From assembly GCA_963969595.1 (NCBI GenBank), contig OZ018416.1:12726065-12790064 (forward strand): 64,000 nt of DNA, given 5' to 3'. The notes under the pieces are model-generated. The model did no database searches. It saw nothing but the letters and a program-made list of their open reading frames with translations, and was not told the origin of the DNA. Of the stretch, positions 1-11,938 are shown piece by piece. The translations under genes and the position numbers were made by a program. Each line of letters starts with the position of its first letter. The stretch's first letter is position 1. The stretch comes from Neckera pumila. Lineage: Eukaryota > Streptophyta > Bryopsida > Hypnales > Neckeraceae.

Positions 1-1440
1 AAGGTATCGGTTCTAGACCTCTTCCAACTAATTTGGGGCCTCTGATTGCAAATATGAATTCAAAATTTGCAAATTTTTTATCATGTGTGACAAGTAAAAA
101 GTTTCTGTGTTTTATCCAAGCGAGAATTCGGCCCGCAAGGTTCACTTTCAAATGGAAGATTTAGCGTCCTCTTTACATCACGTCTCTTATTACCTTGAAT
201 AAATTGTTGGTCTTTGGCTTTAATTTCCACCCCTGAACTTTACTGTTAGGCGTTTTAAGTTGTCAGTAGTAGTCCTTGACTTCAACAATTAAGTTCGTCC
301 GGTCCATCCGCTCTTCCGACTGAACTCAATGAACCACAATTAGTATTCAACTGAATTCGGCACGTGGAACGGTGGGACACGGCGGCACTTACCAGTTTAC
401 CATATATCTCCTGCTCTAAGTACAGTAATTTTCTGATTTCCGGATTTCTACTGCAGTCTGGCTCCTTCAAGTTGGCATTAAGAGTATCTCCTGCGGCCCT
501 CTTGGTTTGACCCTGCATAATGGGCTTTTGAGGGAAGAGTGGCGAAATCAAAGTGAGCGGGGTTGGAAAAGCTCCTGCGGACCAGAAGAAGAGGGCCGGC
601 AAATGATGGTGCAAAGCCAATGGGGAAAGCTTGCGGCTTCCCCGAGGCAACTTTCTCATTAATTTAACCTTTGACTTGCCAAAACACGGAACTCGACAAC
701 AAAGAGGGGCCCTGTAGAATTGGAAATTCTAGCGGGGTAGAGCCAAAATTGAGAGGCCCCGCACCTCTACATCCTCGTCTACAGTGCTATTGGAGATTAA
801 ATTTCCCTCTACCGCTCAAAACTTCGTTGGCAAAGGTGTTTGAGCGGGCTGCAAGAGATGCTCTAAGGTAGAACCCCTCATTACCAACCACCGCCCCATT
901 GTCATTCAATAGGATTTCCTAAATGCAAAAGAGGCTACCACTTATTTTCAACCATTAAGTCTTGGTTTCCAATCATCAATTCCACCATTCTTATCTTGAC
1001 ACACATGCTTGGTTTGGAGTGCCAAAGTGAATAAGAAGTAGTTTCTTAAATAATTTCAATTCAAGCAATAAAATTACCAATTTTTTTGTAATCCCCATCT
1101 TTTCTATAGATGCACCTTTGAAAATATTTGTTTTGCCTTGGACTACTCCAAATCATGTCGGAATTGCTTATTCAGTTGGTTATAGGTTGTTCTACCTTAT
1201 AAATGGCTGCAGATGTCCGTCTGTGGTCCTTTTTCCCTCCAGGATACTTGAGGTTGGCAGCCTTGTATTTTGCCCTTGCAATGAAATTCCGTTTCATTTG
1301 TTTCCAAAATATTAAAAAAATTAAAAAGATGGCCGCAGACTCTTCAACTTCTGCAAAGTGTAGATCATTAGCAACTTCTTTGCTTGTTGGCCGAGTGGTC
1401 CCAGAGTTTTGTTTTTGTTGTCGCAGCTGCTTGCGATGGG
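1..1440. repeat. Promoter-like segment, copy 1 of 2
   Basis: Bases 1-480 and 1330-1440 match 8979-10310 closely, including the stretches around TTGGTCTTTGGCTT and CGGCACGTGGAACGGTGGGAC. In copy 2 this segment leads directly into a coding region; here similarity ends near 1440 and no coding region follows, so this is probably a detached duplicate of a promoter/5' region. It is interrupted by a short transposon (482-863) and by unrelated sequence at about 867-1320. Short open frames in it are not conserved between copies and are not believed. Confidence 0.7.
482..863. mobile_element. Tourist-like MITE (TAA target duplication)
   Basis: Imperfect terminal inverted repeats: the left end GAGTATCTCCTGCGGCCC pairs with the right end GGGCTGCAAGAGATGCTC. 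TAA stands on both sides (479-481 and 864-866). The insertion is absent from the paralogous segment near 10,160, which gives an empty site. A 3-bp TWA duplication and this repeat style fit PIF/Harbinger (Tourist) elements. It has no coding capacity. Confidence 0.75.
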
Positions 1441-1672
1441 TCTGACTGTTGGTCGTTTTTTGAGTAATAGTGAATTTTGGGAGTCAAAAAGTGTTTCAAA
1501 TCCATAGCCAATTTCTAGAATTTTCCATTTTGATCATAGAGAAACTACTTTGCCACTTAGTACTTCCTACTTCTTTTTCACTGCTTCCTATGCACTTCAG
1601 AGCATGTGTGATGATCTCATTAGTCCCAACTTTGAAAAGGAGTAAAAAAAGCATTCCAAGGCATTCCAACCT

Positions 1673-2606
1673 TTAACCCCTAAAGGCCCAAGTGTCCGTT
1701 CAGCGGACAAGTGGGATTTTGGGCAAGTACCTACGGGCTGAAATTTTGTCCTGATTTTTTGAAACTTTTTTAGAAGATAAAAAAACTGATAAGCTTTGTG
1801 GGAGTATCATTTTTTTTTCAATTGGTGCCTGGGAAAAAAAGTTATGCCCAAATAAGCTCAAAACAAGGGAGAGCAGGCAGCAAAAAAAAATTTGCAAAAA
1901 ATAATTTTTTTTTTTTTTGAATTTTTTTTACCATAGATTATATTTTTTTCTATTTGGAAAGCTTTGATTCATTTCATTTGGATTTGTTATGAGAAAGTTA
2001 TGGACATTCTTGTTTTTCGGGCAGTTAGAGCATCTTTTTGAAAAAAATAACTTGTAGGATTCATTTTTGAATGCTATTTCTCAAATTTTTCAATTTTTTT
2101 TTTCTGGCATGGTTTAGTTTACTTGTTAGAACAATCTCACCATTGGGATTAGTGCATTTTAATTCCATCTAAAATATATGAATATTTTAGAATTTCCTTC
2201 TATCTCGTACCTAAATCTACTTAACATTTTTTTTAATAATGAAAATTAAGTTTTTTTGAATTTTTTTTTTTTGGTAGATTGTCAACTCAATTCTCCACTA
2301 TAAACATTTAAAGCTCAAAACTCTGTAGTGCAAAAATTTTAAGCTAAAAATGTTCAAAGTCAAAAAATCCAATCCCACAATGTGCTGAAAACCTTGTTTT
2401 TTTCACTTTAAACGTAGATATCTTGCAATCTATGTGGTCAAAAATTCTGAAATTTTTTCCACACATTCCTATACTAGTTAGGTGTAAGATCCTACGGTTA
2501 GATGTGCAAAAAAAAACATTTTTAATTTTTTCTTCACTCTTTGCTAAAAAATGGCAGTTTTGGGTGTTTTTTGGCAGAAAAAAGGCCTTGGGCCTTTAGG
2601 GGTTAT
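1673..2606. mobile_element. TTAA-flanked 0.9 kb inverted-repeat element, copy 1
   Basis: Ends are inverted: TTAACCCCTAAAGGCCCAAG on the left and CTTGGGCCTTTAGGGGTTA on the right. The interior is AT-rich with long A and T runs and no believable gene. Copies at 3808-4698 (inverted) and 6388-7339 share ends and internal sequence. Flanks are TTAA on the left and TTAT on the right; the other copies have TTAA on both sides. TTAA duplications are typical of piggyBac, Kolobok and Sola3; the superfamily cannot be decided without a transposase. Confidence 0.75.
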
Positions 2607-3807
2607 TTGAAATCTGTTTCCAGCCTTGATTGGAAATAATGGTACCTTACATGTTGGTCATGGCTCCCTGATTGGGAATGGGTGGTTGTACCTTAGACTT
2701 ACCAGTCTATCTTACCAAAAAAATCCGGCTTCAAGACGACTTCACACAAAGAGATCAGTCTTGTAGATAAGGCGCCACCATCTTTACTGGTAGTAAGCTT
2801 ATTCACGTCCAAATTATTTTTTTATTCCTGAATGATCTCTGTCAGATCACCAACTGAATGTCCTTATCTCTTTACTTCTGTTTTTATTTTAACTTTTTGC
2901 ACGTTTTTCTTATATTTGTGTATAAATATATTACGGACCTCATTTTCATCAAATTGGTCCAAAAAGAAAGAACGGCAAATTTGCATATCTATTGGCAAGC
3001 AAGTTAACACAGATGTCAAAACAACGCAATCATTTTTAACAGAATTGAACTTGCCACTAGTTAGAGGCTTTTGAAGGGTTGAGAAGACATGCTTGTTTTC
3101 AATCTGATTGGTCGCATAGATAGATTTAGATTCACTATGTATGCTCGCTACAGTCGTAATACCCTACGTGAGGTCAGTTTCGTAAATAACTAAGGAAACT
3201 TTGGATCGTGTGTGAAACTAAAAAAATTTACAACAGTTTCTGGAAATTCTGAAAACTTTCATTGTTGTCAATTCTGAATATTAAAAATTTATTATTCTTG
3301 AATTTTTTTAGAAAAAAACACACGTTTACATATGAATAGAAAAAATCAATTCATTTTATTGAAGTGGCAAGGAGCGCCAAAGAGAATGTCAAAGAATTAG
3401 GATGACAACACACTGAAATCCAAAAAAAATTGATGAAGGTGCCAAATTGTTGAATTGCAAAAACTAAATTATTTCGGCAGGACAGTGCCGAAACCGCCTT
3501 ACTCTTACGGTAGCATGATTGGCTCTTCTATTCTCACTCTAAAATGAAAGTACTTTCCCTATTTTATATTCAAAAACAATAACAACAGATAACATGATTG
3601 AGCAACATGATTGCAGCATCGCAATGTTGGTTTGCTTACAATGGTGTCCATGGAGTAAAGAATCCCGGGATAAGTAACTACTATCATAATCAGATTTATT
3701 TATGCAAACTTCAAATGCATAATAAGTTACTCTCAATGTTTATGATTATAAAATACAGCTTTGATGTGAAAGTGCTTTTAAAGACAAATTCAATGGTATA
3801 ACATTTA
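2607..3807. other. Intergenic, no gene seen
   Basis: AT-rich sequence with only short unsupported open frames. The motif CTACGTGAGGTCAGT near 3165 resembles sequence near 40,195, so a degenerate short transposon may lie at about 3160-3500. Confidence 0.5.
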
Positions 3808-4698
3808 TTAATCCTTACAGGCCTAAGGCCTTTTTTTTGCCAAAAAACACTCAAAATTGTCATTTCTATAGCAAAGGATAAAAATTTTGAAATTTTTTTT
3901 TTGCACATCTAATCATAGGATCTGACACCTAACTAGCATGAAAATGTGTAGAAAGTATTTTAGAATTTTTGACAGCACAGATTGCAAGATATCTGTGTTT
4001 CAAGTGAAAAAAACAATTTTTTCAGCGCATTGTGGAACTAGATTTTTTGACTTTTGAACATTTTTTTCTTTAAATTTTTGAACTACAGAGTTTGGAGATT
4101 TCAATCTTTATAGAGGAAAAATGAGTTGAGAGTCTAGTAAGAAAAAAAAATGGTTAAGTAGAAGTAGACACAAGATAGAAGGAAAATCTATAATATTAAT
4201 ATCTTTTATGTGGAATTAAAATGCACGAATCCCAATGGTGAGATTGTTTTAGCAAAAAAATGAAACCATTTGGAACTTTTTTTCCTATAAATTATAAAAA
4301 TTGCATTTGGAAACGAATCCTACAAATTTTTTTTTCCAGAAAGTTGCTCTAAGTGTCCGAAAAATAAGATTGTCTATAACTTTCTCATAACAAATCCAAA
4401 TGGAATGAATAAAAGTTTTCCAAATAGACAAAAAAGATAATCTACGAGAAAAAAAATTTAATTCAAATTTTTGCAATTTTTTTTGCTACCCCCTCTCCCC
4501 TAATTTGAGCTGATTAACTAAATTGGCCATAACTTTTGTTCTTGGACACTGATTGAAAAAAAAACTATATTCCCACAAAGCTTATCAATTTTTTAATCTC
4601 CAAAACAGTTTGAAAAATCAGGACAAAAATTTTGCTCATAGGTACCTGCCTGGAATTTCATTTGTCCCTCAAAAGGACAATGGTCCTTTAGGGGTTAA
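3808..4698. mobile_element. TTAA-flanked 0.9 kb inverted-repeat element, copy 2 (inverted)
   Basis: Begins TTAATCCTTACAGGCC and ends GGTCCTTTAGGGGTTAA, with TTAA at both edges (3808-3811 and 4695-4698). The interior matches copy 1 in reverse orientation: the stretch around TAGGATCTGACACCTAACTAG here corresponds to the reverse complement near 2480. The left terminus is more decayed than the right. Non-coding. Confidence 0.72.
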
Positions 4699-6387
4699 AT
4701 ATAAAAATATATTATATAAGTTGCAACAAATAACAAGTAAATAACAAGTCAAATCATAAATATAGGTATGCTCATCTGGAGTCTAGGTCATCATTTCAAA
4801 ATAATTAATAAATCAAATATAAAATAAAACAATTTTTATTATTTGGATGAATGTAAATGTTATAGTGTTTTATGTAAAATTGTAGGGTTCTAAAAACAAC
4901 TCAATAAACAACTGCTTGAAGTTGCCACAAAGTTGAACTCCGTGAAGTTATTTGTTTCAAATTTTGAAACCCTAGTTTTGAAGACTCGTCCTTCTGTCAC
5001 ATCCTTTTTACTTGTTTCCTTTTGGCTTGCTTTTATTTTCATTTTCATCCTTTCTACTTGCCTACTTTTTGCTTCTTGCTTCCCAAACCTTGCGTCCCAT
5101 TATTGCTACTAGTGATAACATACACAAAGAATGTGCCACAGACAAACACCAAGCTTTAAGGCCACATATACAATAAGGCAATGGTGGTATAAGAAGAAAT
5201 TTCACGTGATATTTTGCCTACTTTTATTCATTGGTGTTTTAGCAATTGTTTTGTTTGGATTATAGCATGTTGATGTTTTGTAGGCATTCATTTCTTACAA
5301 TTTAACTTTGATAGAGAAAACTCTTATTAAGTCCAATGTTTGTATTATACTAAATAATGATGGCAATGTGATTTGGCTAATGCTCCTCAATTTATGGTAG
5401 ATAGGAGGAAGGTACTCAATAAATCATCAATTTATGAGCTTTTGCACTTGGATGTGGTATTTGTCCATTGTTTGTTTAATTGCTTCCTTCTCAAGGGCCA
5501 CAACTTGTATTTTGTGGTTTGTTGATCATATCCATACTATTCTTTTTGGCAAATCTGATACTAGTGTCTTGTCTAGATACTACAAGCATGTCAAGCATGC
5601 TTGGGGTACCCATAAGCATTGTGATACAATAATGTTAAGTGAAATTCATTTTTTTATATAGATTAAGTTATAAAGCTTGTTGTAAAAACTTCATTTTAAT
5701 ACTCATTTATTTGCTTCAAGTAGAATACAATATGAAATCATCCAAAAAAATTTCCATTAATTGATTAAAGTTGTTAATTTGATTCTTGTAGCTCGATTTA
5801 AGACTTTGTCACAATGTCCATTTTTCATTTAGGAATAAAAAAAGAATATATATATTTAGTAGGAAGTATTTTCAAATCACTTTTGTGGTTTATGATTTTT
5901 ATTAACCAATTGTAGTCATTTATAACTTGATATGGGATATTTAACTATTTTTAAAATTTTTCAAATCATCTTAAATATCACAAAGAGGGTCTAGGATGTA
6001 AAAGGAATTCAAAATTAAAGATTCTTTTGAATTTCTATAATTGAAACATAAAAAGTGAGTTTTTAAAGTAGTGAATAGGCAAAAATCATGGTAAAATTAT
6101 TATAGATACGTGTATGTTTTCTATGGACATGATATCAATTACAAAATTCTAATTAATATGAAAATTAAAAATCAAAGATTTCATATTTTTTTATTTATAA
6201 AAATGATTTGACTACCGTATATGTATTCTAACAATAATCAATGTTTTTAAAAAGTTACTCTCATTTTAATTTGTAAATAGGCTAATTGAAAAGTATTTCA
6301 TTCCTAATTCCTAGGATTCTTAAGGTAGAAACACCCAATAGCATCCTTGTACCTAAGCTTTGTTCCTAGATGGACATTAAACCGTCT
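4699..6387. other. Intergenic, no gene seen
   Basis: AT-rich. One 75-codon open frame (5434-5661) has no recognisable domain and no paralogue in the window. No inverted-repeat boundary was found. Confidence 0.5.
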
Positions 6388-7339
6388 TTAACCCCTAAAA
6401 GACCAAGTGTCCATTCAATGTACGCAAGAAATCTTGAGTAGGTTCCTATGAAGTCATTTTTGGTCGGATGTTCATGAAATTTGGACACAAAGTGTAAACA
6501 AGTACCTCCTTGGTGAAATTTTTTTTTTCAATCTGGTGCCTAGATCAAAAGTTATGCTGCCCGGAACTTTTAGGGCAGCTTGGGCAATTTGAGAATCTTT
6601 TGGGAATCTTTTGCAAAAAAGATCATCAACTTTTGAAATTTGGCACGGATGTAACTTATAAAATATGGCATACAATTGTCTAAAGAAAAACAAATTTTAG
6701 TTTTCAAATCACATTCTAAGAGGAATCAAATTGTTTTAGCTAAGTTGGGGCGGTTTCAAAAAAACATTTTCTTCTAACTTCAAGGCCTATTATCTTGCAA
6801 TCTATGAAGTCAAAATTCTTGAAGTTTTTTCCACATATTTTAGATGTTTTTCTCTAACTTTTCACCATTCTGATTTGAAAAAAAAATTCCTCAATGCACA
6901 AGAAATCATTAAAAAATGACTAGTGTATTGCCAATTCACTTAACCTCCGTGCATTGCAAGGTGAATTAGTGTAAGCTAGACAATTCAGTTGCCTCTGAAA
7001 TTTTTCATGAGTGAAGCTAACATCATATACTTATAAATGGTCAAATCCTCATATTTGTGTAGAGCAAAAATTTTACTCCAAAAGGGCCCAAAGTCTGCTG
7101 ACCGTATTTCGTAGGAATGAAAAAAAGTTTTTTTCTCACTTCAAACGTTATAATCTTTCAATCCACGCGGTCAAATGCACTGAAATTCTTCTTGCACTCT
7201 ATTAAAATACATTACTTCAATTTTGTACAGTTAAAGTTTTAAAAAAATGTTACAATTTTCATTTTTGAATAACATACCCAAAATCCGCAATTTTTGACAA
7301 TGTCTCCCTGTGAAAACCCCTTGGTCCTTTAGGGGTTAA
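6388..7339. mobile_element. TTAA-flanked 0.9 kb inverted-repeat element, copy 3
   Basis: TTAACCCCTAAAAGACCAAG at the left end pairs with CTTGGTCCTTTAGGGGTTAA at the right end, with TTAA on both edges. This is the cleanest copy of the family. The interior is AT-rich and resembles copy 1 in repeated phrases such as TTATCTTGCAATCTATG. No coding capacity. Confidence 0.78.
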
Positions 7340-7650
7340 ACTTCCATTGAATGGTCTTTGACATGTGTCATAAAGTTTCCTTGTCTCTTCACTGTGATTG
7401 GCTAAATGCTGAATTTGTCAAAATTCAGATTTAGGTCCACCTACAAGACGGTTCTAGTGGTCTGGAGGACTACAACTTTGAAAATTCATAGCAAAGACAT
7501 GCCAAGTCCAAAACATCATTGTTTTTTTTTTAAAATTCATGATTTTCTCTCGCCTTTACCATTACCACTAACATATTAATTTTTTGAAAAGGCGCCTCCA
7601 AGTATGCTGAATTCCTTATTTTGATGGTTTTGGGTGCTTCCACCTTACTA

Positions 7651-7921
7651 CACTAAAAATGATATTTAGTGTTGGCAACACTAATTACGAACCTTGACAC
7701 TAAATATCATAAGTAAGTAACACTAAATCTAATTTCTAACACTAAATATGCTCTATGGTAAATCTGAAATCTGAAAAGGTTTACATTTAGTGTTAGAACA
7801 CGTTAAAAAAATGAACTTGCAAAGGAAAAGATTAAAGACAAGTAAAATTGAAGACAAGTAAAATGACTGGTAGGGGGGTAAAACACTAAATGTCATACTA
7901 CACTAAATATCATTTTTAGTG
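7651..7921. mobile_element. Short inverted-repeat element starting CACTA
   Basis: Starts CACTAAAAATGATATTTAGTG and ends with its complement CACTAAATATCATTTTTAGTG; TA stands on both sides (7649-7650, 7922-7923). The motif CACTAAAT recurs inside. The ends resemble CACTA termini, but the flanking TA would also fit a mariner/Stowaway-type element. About 271 bp, non-coding. Confidence 0.65.
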
Positions 7922-8096
7922 TACTGTAGTGTAACTAAGCGTGCTTATACCCATTATCATAATTGCGGTCCATTGTTTGCAATTTTTTCGCTGCAGTGAA
8001 GGTCAGAAGTTTAAAATTCGGTAGAGACATGGACTGACAAATCCAGACATCCAAGCTTACGTGTTCCCATACACAGTCCGGTTCCTACACGAAAAG

Positions 8097-8352
8097 CGTT
8101 AAATCGTGCCATCCTTTGTGGGCCCAGCAGGGTAAATTTGGGTTTCACGAGGGTAAAAGTAAATAAAAGCCCCCTATATTTGAGCCGTGTCTAGGGATAC
8201 TTACTAGCCCCCCTAGCTAATTTGGGGCCTCTGATTGCAAATATGAATTCAGATTTTGAAAATAAATAAACTTGTGGCAAATAAAAAATTTCAGCGTTTT
8301 CCCCGGGGTAAATTTGGCCTGCAGGGCCCACAAAGGATGGCACGATTTAACG
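8097..8352. mobile_element. Inverted-repeat MITE, 256 bp
   Basis: Near-perfect inverted ends: CGTTAAATCGTGCCATCC on the left and GGATGGCACGATTTAACG on the right, continuing inward through TTTGTGGGCCC. The centre carries GCTAATTTGGGGCCTCTGAT, a phrase that recurs near 35, 8715 (reverse strand) and 9005, so at least four members of this family are present, the others with decayed ends. Confidence 0.72.
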
Positions 8353-8554
8353 TCCTGCTTCCTACACACGATGCAGACGTTGTTCAGTACATGTAGATAA
8401 TTAATGTTTATATGGAATTTTTTTGAAGGCCTTTCCTTTCACTTTTCTAGTATTTTGGGCATAGTTTTTGGTCATGCAAAGGGTACCTTACTCTAGCAGT
8501 GAAGACAGCTTGACAAGCCTTTGTTTGGGCAACGATGAAGCCAAGGTGAGGCGG

Positions 8555-8826
8555 GTTGAGCTTATAGTTGTACAACAAGTTTTTTGCGAAGGCCATTTTG
8601 CCCCCATTCCCCGTTTTACTCCCAAAAAAAACGCAGAAATCTTTTATTTGCAACCCATGAAAAAATTTGCAAATTTTGAGTTTGTATTTGCAATCACAGG
8701 CCCTAAATTAGCTAAGAGATGTAGGGAAATAGATTTAACATGGCACAAATAGGGGGTCATTTTTTTACATTCACCCTTGGTTGGACCTCTGCAAGAGACT
8801 CGCCATACAATTATAAGCTCAACCAA
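8555..8826. mobile_element. MITE with 8-bp target duplication (hAT-like)
   Basis: Left end GTTGAGCTTATAGTTGTA pairs with right end TACAATTATAAGCTCAAC. TGAGGCGG stands at 8547-8554 and again at 8827-8834. The flanks, joined, match a repeat at about 40,085-40,145 that lacks this insertion. An 8-bp duplication fits hAT elements. The interior contains a fragment of the 8097-8352 family in reverse orientation. Confidence 0.6.
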
Positions 8827-9149
8827 TGAGGCGGGGCCAGGCTACAAGAATTACTCGATGCGATTACATCACGTAGGATAATAAATCTTCCGTTCAAAGT
8901 CGAACCAACAAGGTGAATTTTGTATTTTCCAAGGTAAAAGTGAAAAAAAAAAAGCATCTATTTTGTGTCGTGCCTAAGGTATTGGTTCTAGACCTCCCCT
9001 AGCTAATTTGGGGCCTCTGATTGCAAGTATGGGTTCAAAATTTGCAAATTTTTTTTATCATGTGTGTCAAATAAAAAAATTCTGTGTTTTATCCAAGGGT
9101 GGATTCTACCCGCATGGTCCACTTTCAAATAGATTTTAACGTCCTCTTT

Positions 9150-9332
9150 TTTTTTTTTGACACAAATAAAGGGAACCCTTTACTGCAAGAAAATAGAATA
9201 CAAGGACCCAGCCGCAAGAGGTCTAGGAAAAACGAGCAAAAAAGAAAAGAGAAAAAAGGGAAAAAGGAAGGAGAAAGAAACAAGGCACCCCGACGAGCAG
9301 CAAGAGCCGCACCACGCAATGCGTGGATAGCA
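9150..9332 (-). mobile_element. 5'-truncated retroelement fragment with poly-A tail
   Basis: Absent from copy 1 of the surrounding repeat. TCCTCTTT is duplicated at 9142-9149 and 9333-9340. Read on the - strand the insert ends in TTTATTTGTGTC followed by a run of A, the signature of a target-primed (LINE or SINE) insertion. No reverse transcriptase remains. The 117-codon + strand frame across it is an artefact of the purine-rich sequence. Confidence 0.65.
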
Positions 9333-9365
9333 TCCTCTTTATATCACGTCTCTTATATTAACTTA

Positions 9366-9852
9366 GACCATCTGCAATGCAACTGGCACCTTGCACAGTA
9401 TCGGCATTGTGCAGGGTGGACAAGAATTTTGATTTAAAATTGTGCTCCAATGCAATCGGTATGGAGACCTTCACTTTCCCGGTCTCGGTATGGGACCCCC
9501 CGGGATCGGCATATTTTGTCATTTTGCAAACCCCGGCAAAACTCTCGGCAAGTTGATTGATGGGAGTCATCATGACAAAAATTGGTAGTAGCCAATGGAT
9601 GCCAAGAAAAAATTATTGGTATGTGCGCTAATCAATTCAACCTTCCTTGTTTCCATGAAAAGTCCTTTCTTTAATGTAGATTCTTTTCTTCCTTTCTTTT
9701 TATAATATCGTAAAGTCCATTTGACGTTTGGATGCTGTCTTTGCATTGGGGCAATTTTTCCAAAGAAAGAATCGGTACTTAAAAGGCCTCGTGGAATGGC
9801 CCGCGATGTACTGTTACAGGGCCTTTTTGCAGTGACAGCATTGCAGATGGTC
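9366..9852. mobile_element. Tourist-like MITE (TTA target duplication)
   Basis: GACCATCTGCAATGC at the left end pairs with GCATTGCAGATGGTC at the right end, and TTA is duplicated (9363-9365, 9853-9855). The empty site is visible in the paralogous segment near 195. A PIF/Harbinger-type MITE of 487 bp with no coding capacity. Confidence 0.78.
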
Positions 9853-10637
9853 TTACCTTGAATAAATTGTTGGTCTTTGGCTTGAATTTCCATCCCTGAA
9901 CTTTATTGTTACGCGTTTTAAGTTGTCAGCAGTCCTTGACTTCGATAAATAATTTCGTCCGGTCCATCACTGCATCCGCTTCCTCCGACTGAACTCACTG
10001 AACCACAATTCAGTATTCAATTGAATTCGGCACGTGGAACGGTGGGACACGGCGGCACTTACCAATTTACCATATATCTCCTTCTCTACGTACTACTTTT
10101 CGGAATTCTGGATGCCGTGGTTCAACATGAGCAGTCTGTCTCCTTCAATTTGGCACTACAAATGGCCGCAGACTCTTCAACTTCTTGCAGTGTAGATCAT
10201 TAGCAACTTCTTAGGTTGTTGGTCGGCCAAGTGGTCCCAGAGTTTTGTTTCTGTTGTCGCAGCTGCTTTGCGCTGGGTCTGATTGATCGATGTTGGTCGT
10301 TTTTGAGTTCTCTGACCGTAACCACGTCTGAAGCATAATTAAGTTATGATAGCTCGCCTCCCTCCTCGATTGTCCACCACCTCCGTCTCTGCTGAAATCC
10401 TGATCAGCGGAAGTTGTCGATCTTCATTTCTCTCTGGAGCGTGGGTTTGGTTAAGGTGGGCATGCAGTTAAAGCCAGTCACCGCGATTCGATCAGCATCG
10501 CGATCTAGTAGAGTGTTTTAAATGTGAACACTAGCCTTCTCATACCCCTTTTACTGGTACTGGCTGCGGGTGTCTTGCTTGGTCGGTCATCTTCATTTAT
10601 TGGGACGACGGGGTTTGCGTTCAGAGCTCGGACTAGC

Positions 10638-11938
10638 ATGGCCAAGAGGATGTTTGGAGTGCCCCATCACGTTCCGACGGTGGTGATGGCGACGGTGAGT
10701 CTGGTTGCGTGGCTGGGCGTGGTGGTGGGTGATGCAACGGCGACGGAGCCCAGCGCCGCTGCTGCTCCTGGGGAAGACTCTGGATGCCTTCGGCCTTTGT
10801 CAGACGTCATTTGGGGCTTTCTTGTCACTCTGCTGGCCTGCACTGTCCCAAGTTGGGGCCTTCACAAATTTTATATGGCGGATAGAAGAGCCAAGGTTCT
10901 CTTACTATTTACGGCTGTATTTTCATCAGTGTATAGCCTTGGAACATTCATTTGGCGGTCAGTTAAAGTGCAGTTTTGATTTGGAAATACAACAAATTAT
11001 GTCAGAGTTTACGTCAACCTCTCCCATCCCGTGATTGGTATGGCCATCTGAACATGTTCTGGTCATGGGTGTCTCCATTCTCAAAGTCCCAAGGAAGAAT
11101 TCTTTTTGGGTGTGAGGTTGTTGTCTACGTAGCAAAAAACTCACCTTTGCTTCAAGAAGAGTGGTTGTGGGCGGGTTTGAACTCTGTAAAGGATGTGTCG
11201 GAGGCCATGATCATCGGAGAAGTTGCTGATGGAAAGACTCAAACTGATCACTATGAATGCAAGGAGCTCACTTTTGAAGGGACAGCAGTGCTGATGTTGG
11301 CGGAGGTAGTGCCAAAGTATGATGAGTTGAAATTCTTGCGTGGCAATTCGGGGTTTGCTATGATTGCTCTTGCAATACAAGCACTTGGATACATTTATGC
11401 AGTTGTCTTTCGAGCGGTGAAAGACTTGCCAGTGGCTCCGCTTGAAGTGGTTGGATTGATCTTGAATATTGTATTGTTGACGGAGGTTAGTGTTTTCAAT
11501 TTTTTTAATCCTTGTCATCGACCACTAGTAATCTATATAAACTCTTCGCGAGAAGAAAAGCTACATGAAACAATGGTTCATGTAAAAAAAGAACACTTTA
11601 TTGAAGAAAAGTGGTGGGATAAATTGTCAAACTATGTGCTAGGTGTGGCATCGATATGCTTAGGTGGAATAGTTGTTTACTTCATTGTTACTCTTTCCAA
11701 AGTTTCAAGCATCCTTGTAGTATTACCTTTAATTATTTTTGTAGTTGCATCTATCATAGACATAGTTTGCAAGGTTTATTATAGTAGTACATGGGGGGTC
11801 ATGTGGTTTTGTATACTATTATCGATAGTTGCTTATATTTGGCCCTTTGTAGTTACAATAGTTTATTGGAAGTCCCAACGCTTTAGTGCTCGAGCTGAGC
11901 TTCTCAATGTTTCCCAATTGATCCCTTTTATAGGCTAG
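10638..11938 (+). pseudogene. Multi-span membrane protein gene, probably frame-broken; family not recognised
   Basis: An upstream part in one frame (from ATG at 10,638, MAKRMFGVPHHV) carries a signal-like hydrophobic stretch and a second hydrophobic segment (IWGFLVTLLACTV). A downstream part in another frame (to the stop at 11,936-11,938) carries about five hydrophobic segments, for example FAMIALAIQALGYIYAVVF and ILVVLPLIIFVVASIIDIV. Between them, at 10,970-11,125, coding-like peptides occur in different frames in turn (TNYVRVYVNLSHPVIGMA, then EHVLVMGVSILKVP, then EVVVYVAKNSPLL), which suggests several small indels or stops, not one short intron. I do not recognise the family. An unusual splicing pattern is the alternative. 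The promoter-like duplicate at 8979-10310 lies directly upstream. Confidence 0.5.

Larger units (their letters stand above)
8979..10310. repeat. Promoter-like segment, copy 2 of 2
   Basis: Paralogue of 1-1440. It leads into the membrane-protein gene at 10.6 kb, so it probably contains that gene's promoter and 5' untranslated region. It carries two insertions missing from copy 1 (9150-9332 and 9366-9852), while copy 1 carries others missing here, so both accumulated transposons after duplication. Confidence 0.7.

Noticed and set aside
9084..9437. 117-codon + strand frame rich in Lys/Arg
   Set aside because: It spans the boundaries of a retroelement insertion and a duplicated promoter segment, so it cannot be an old coding region.
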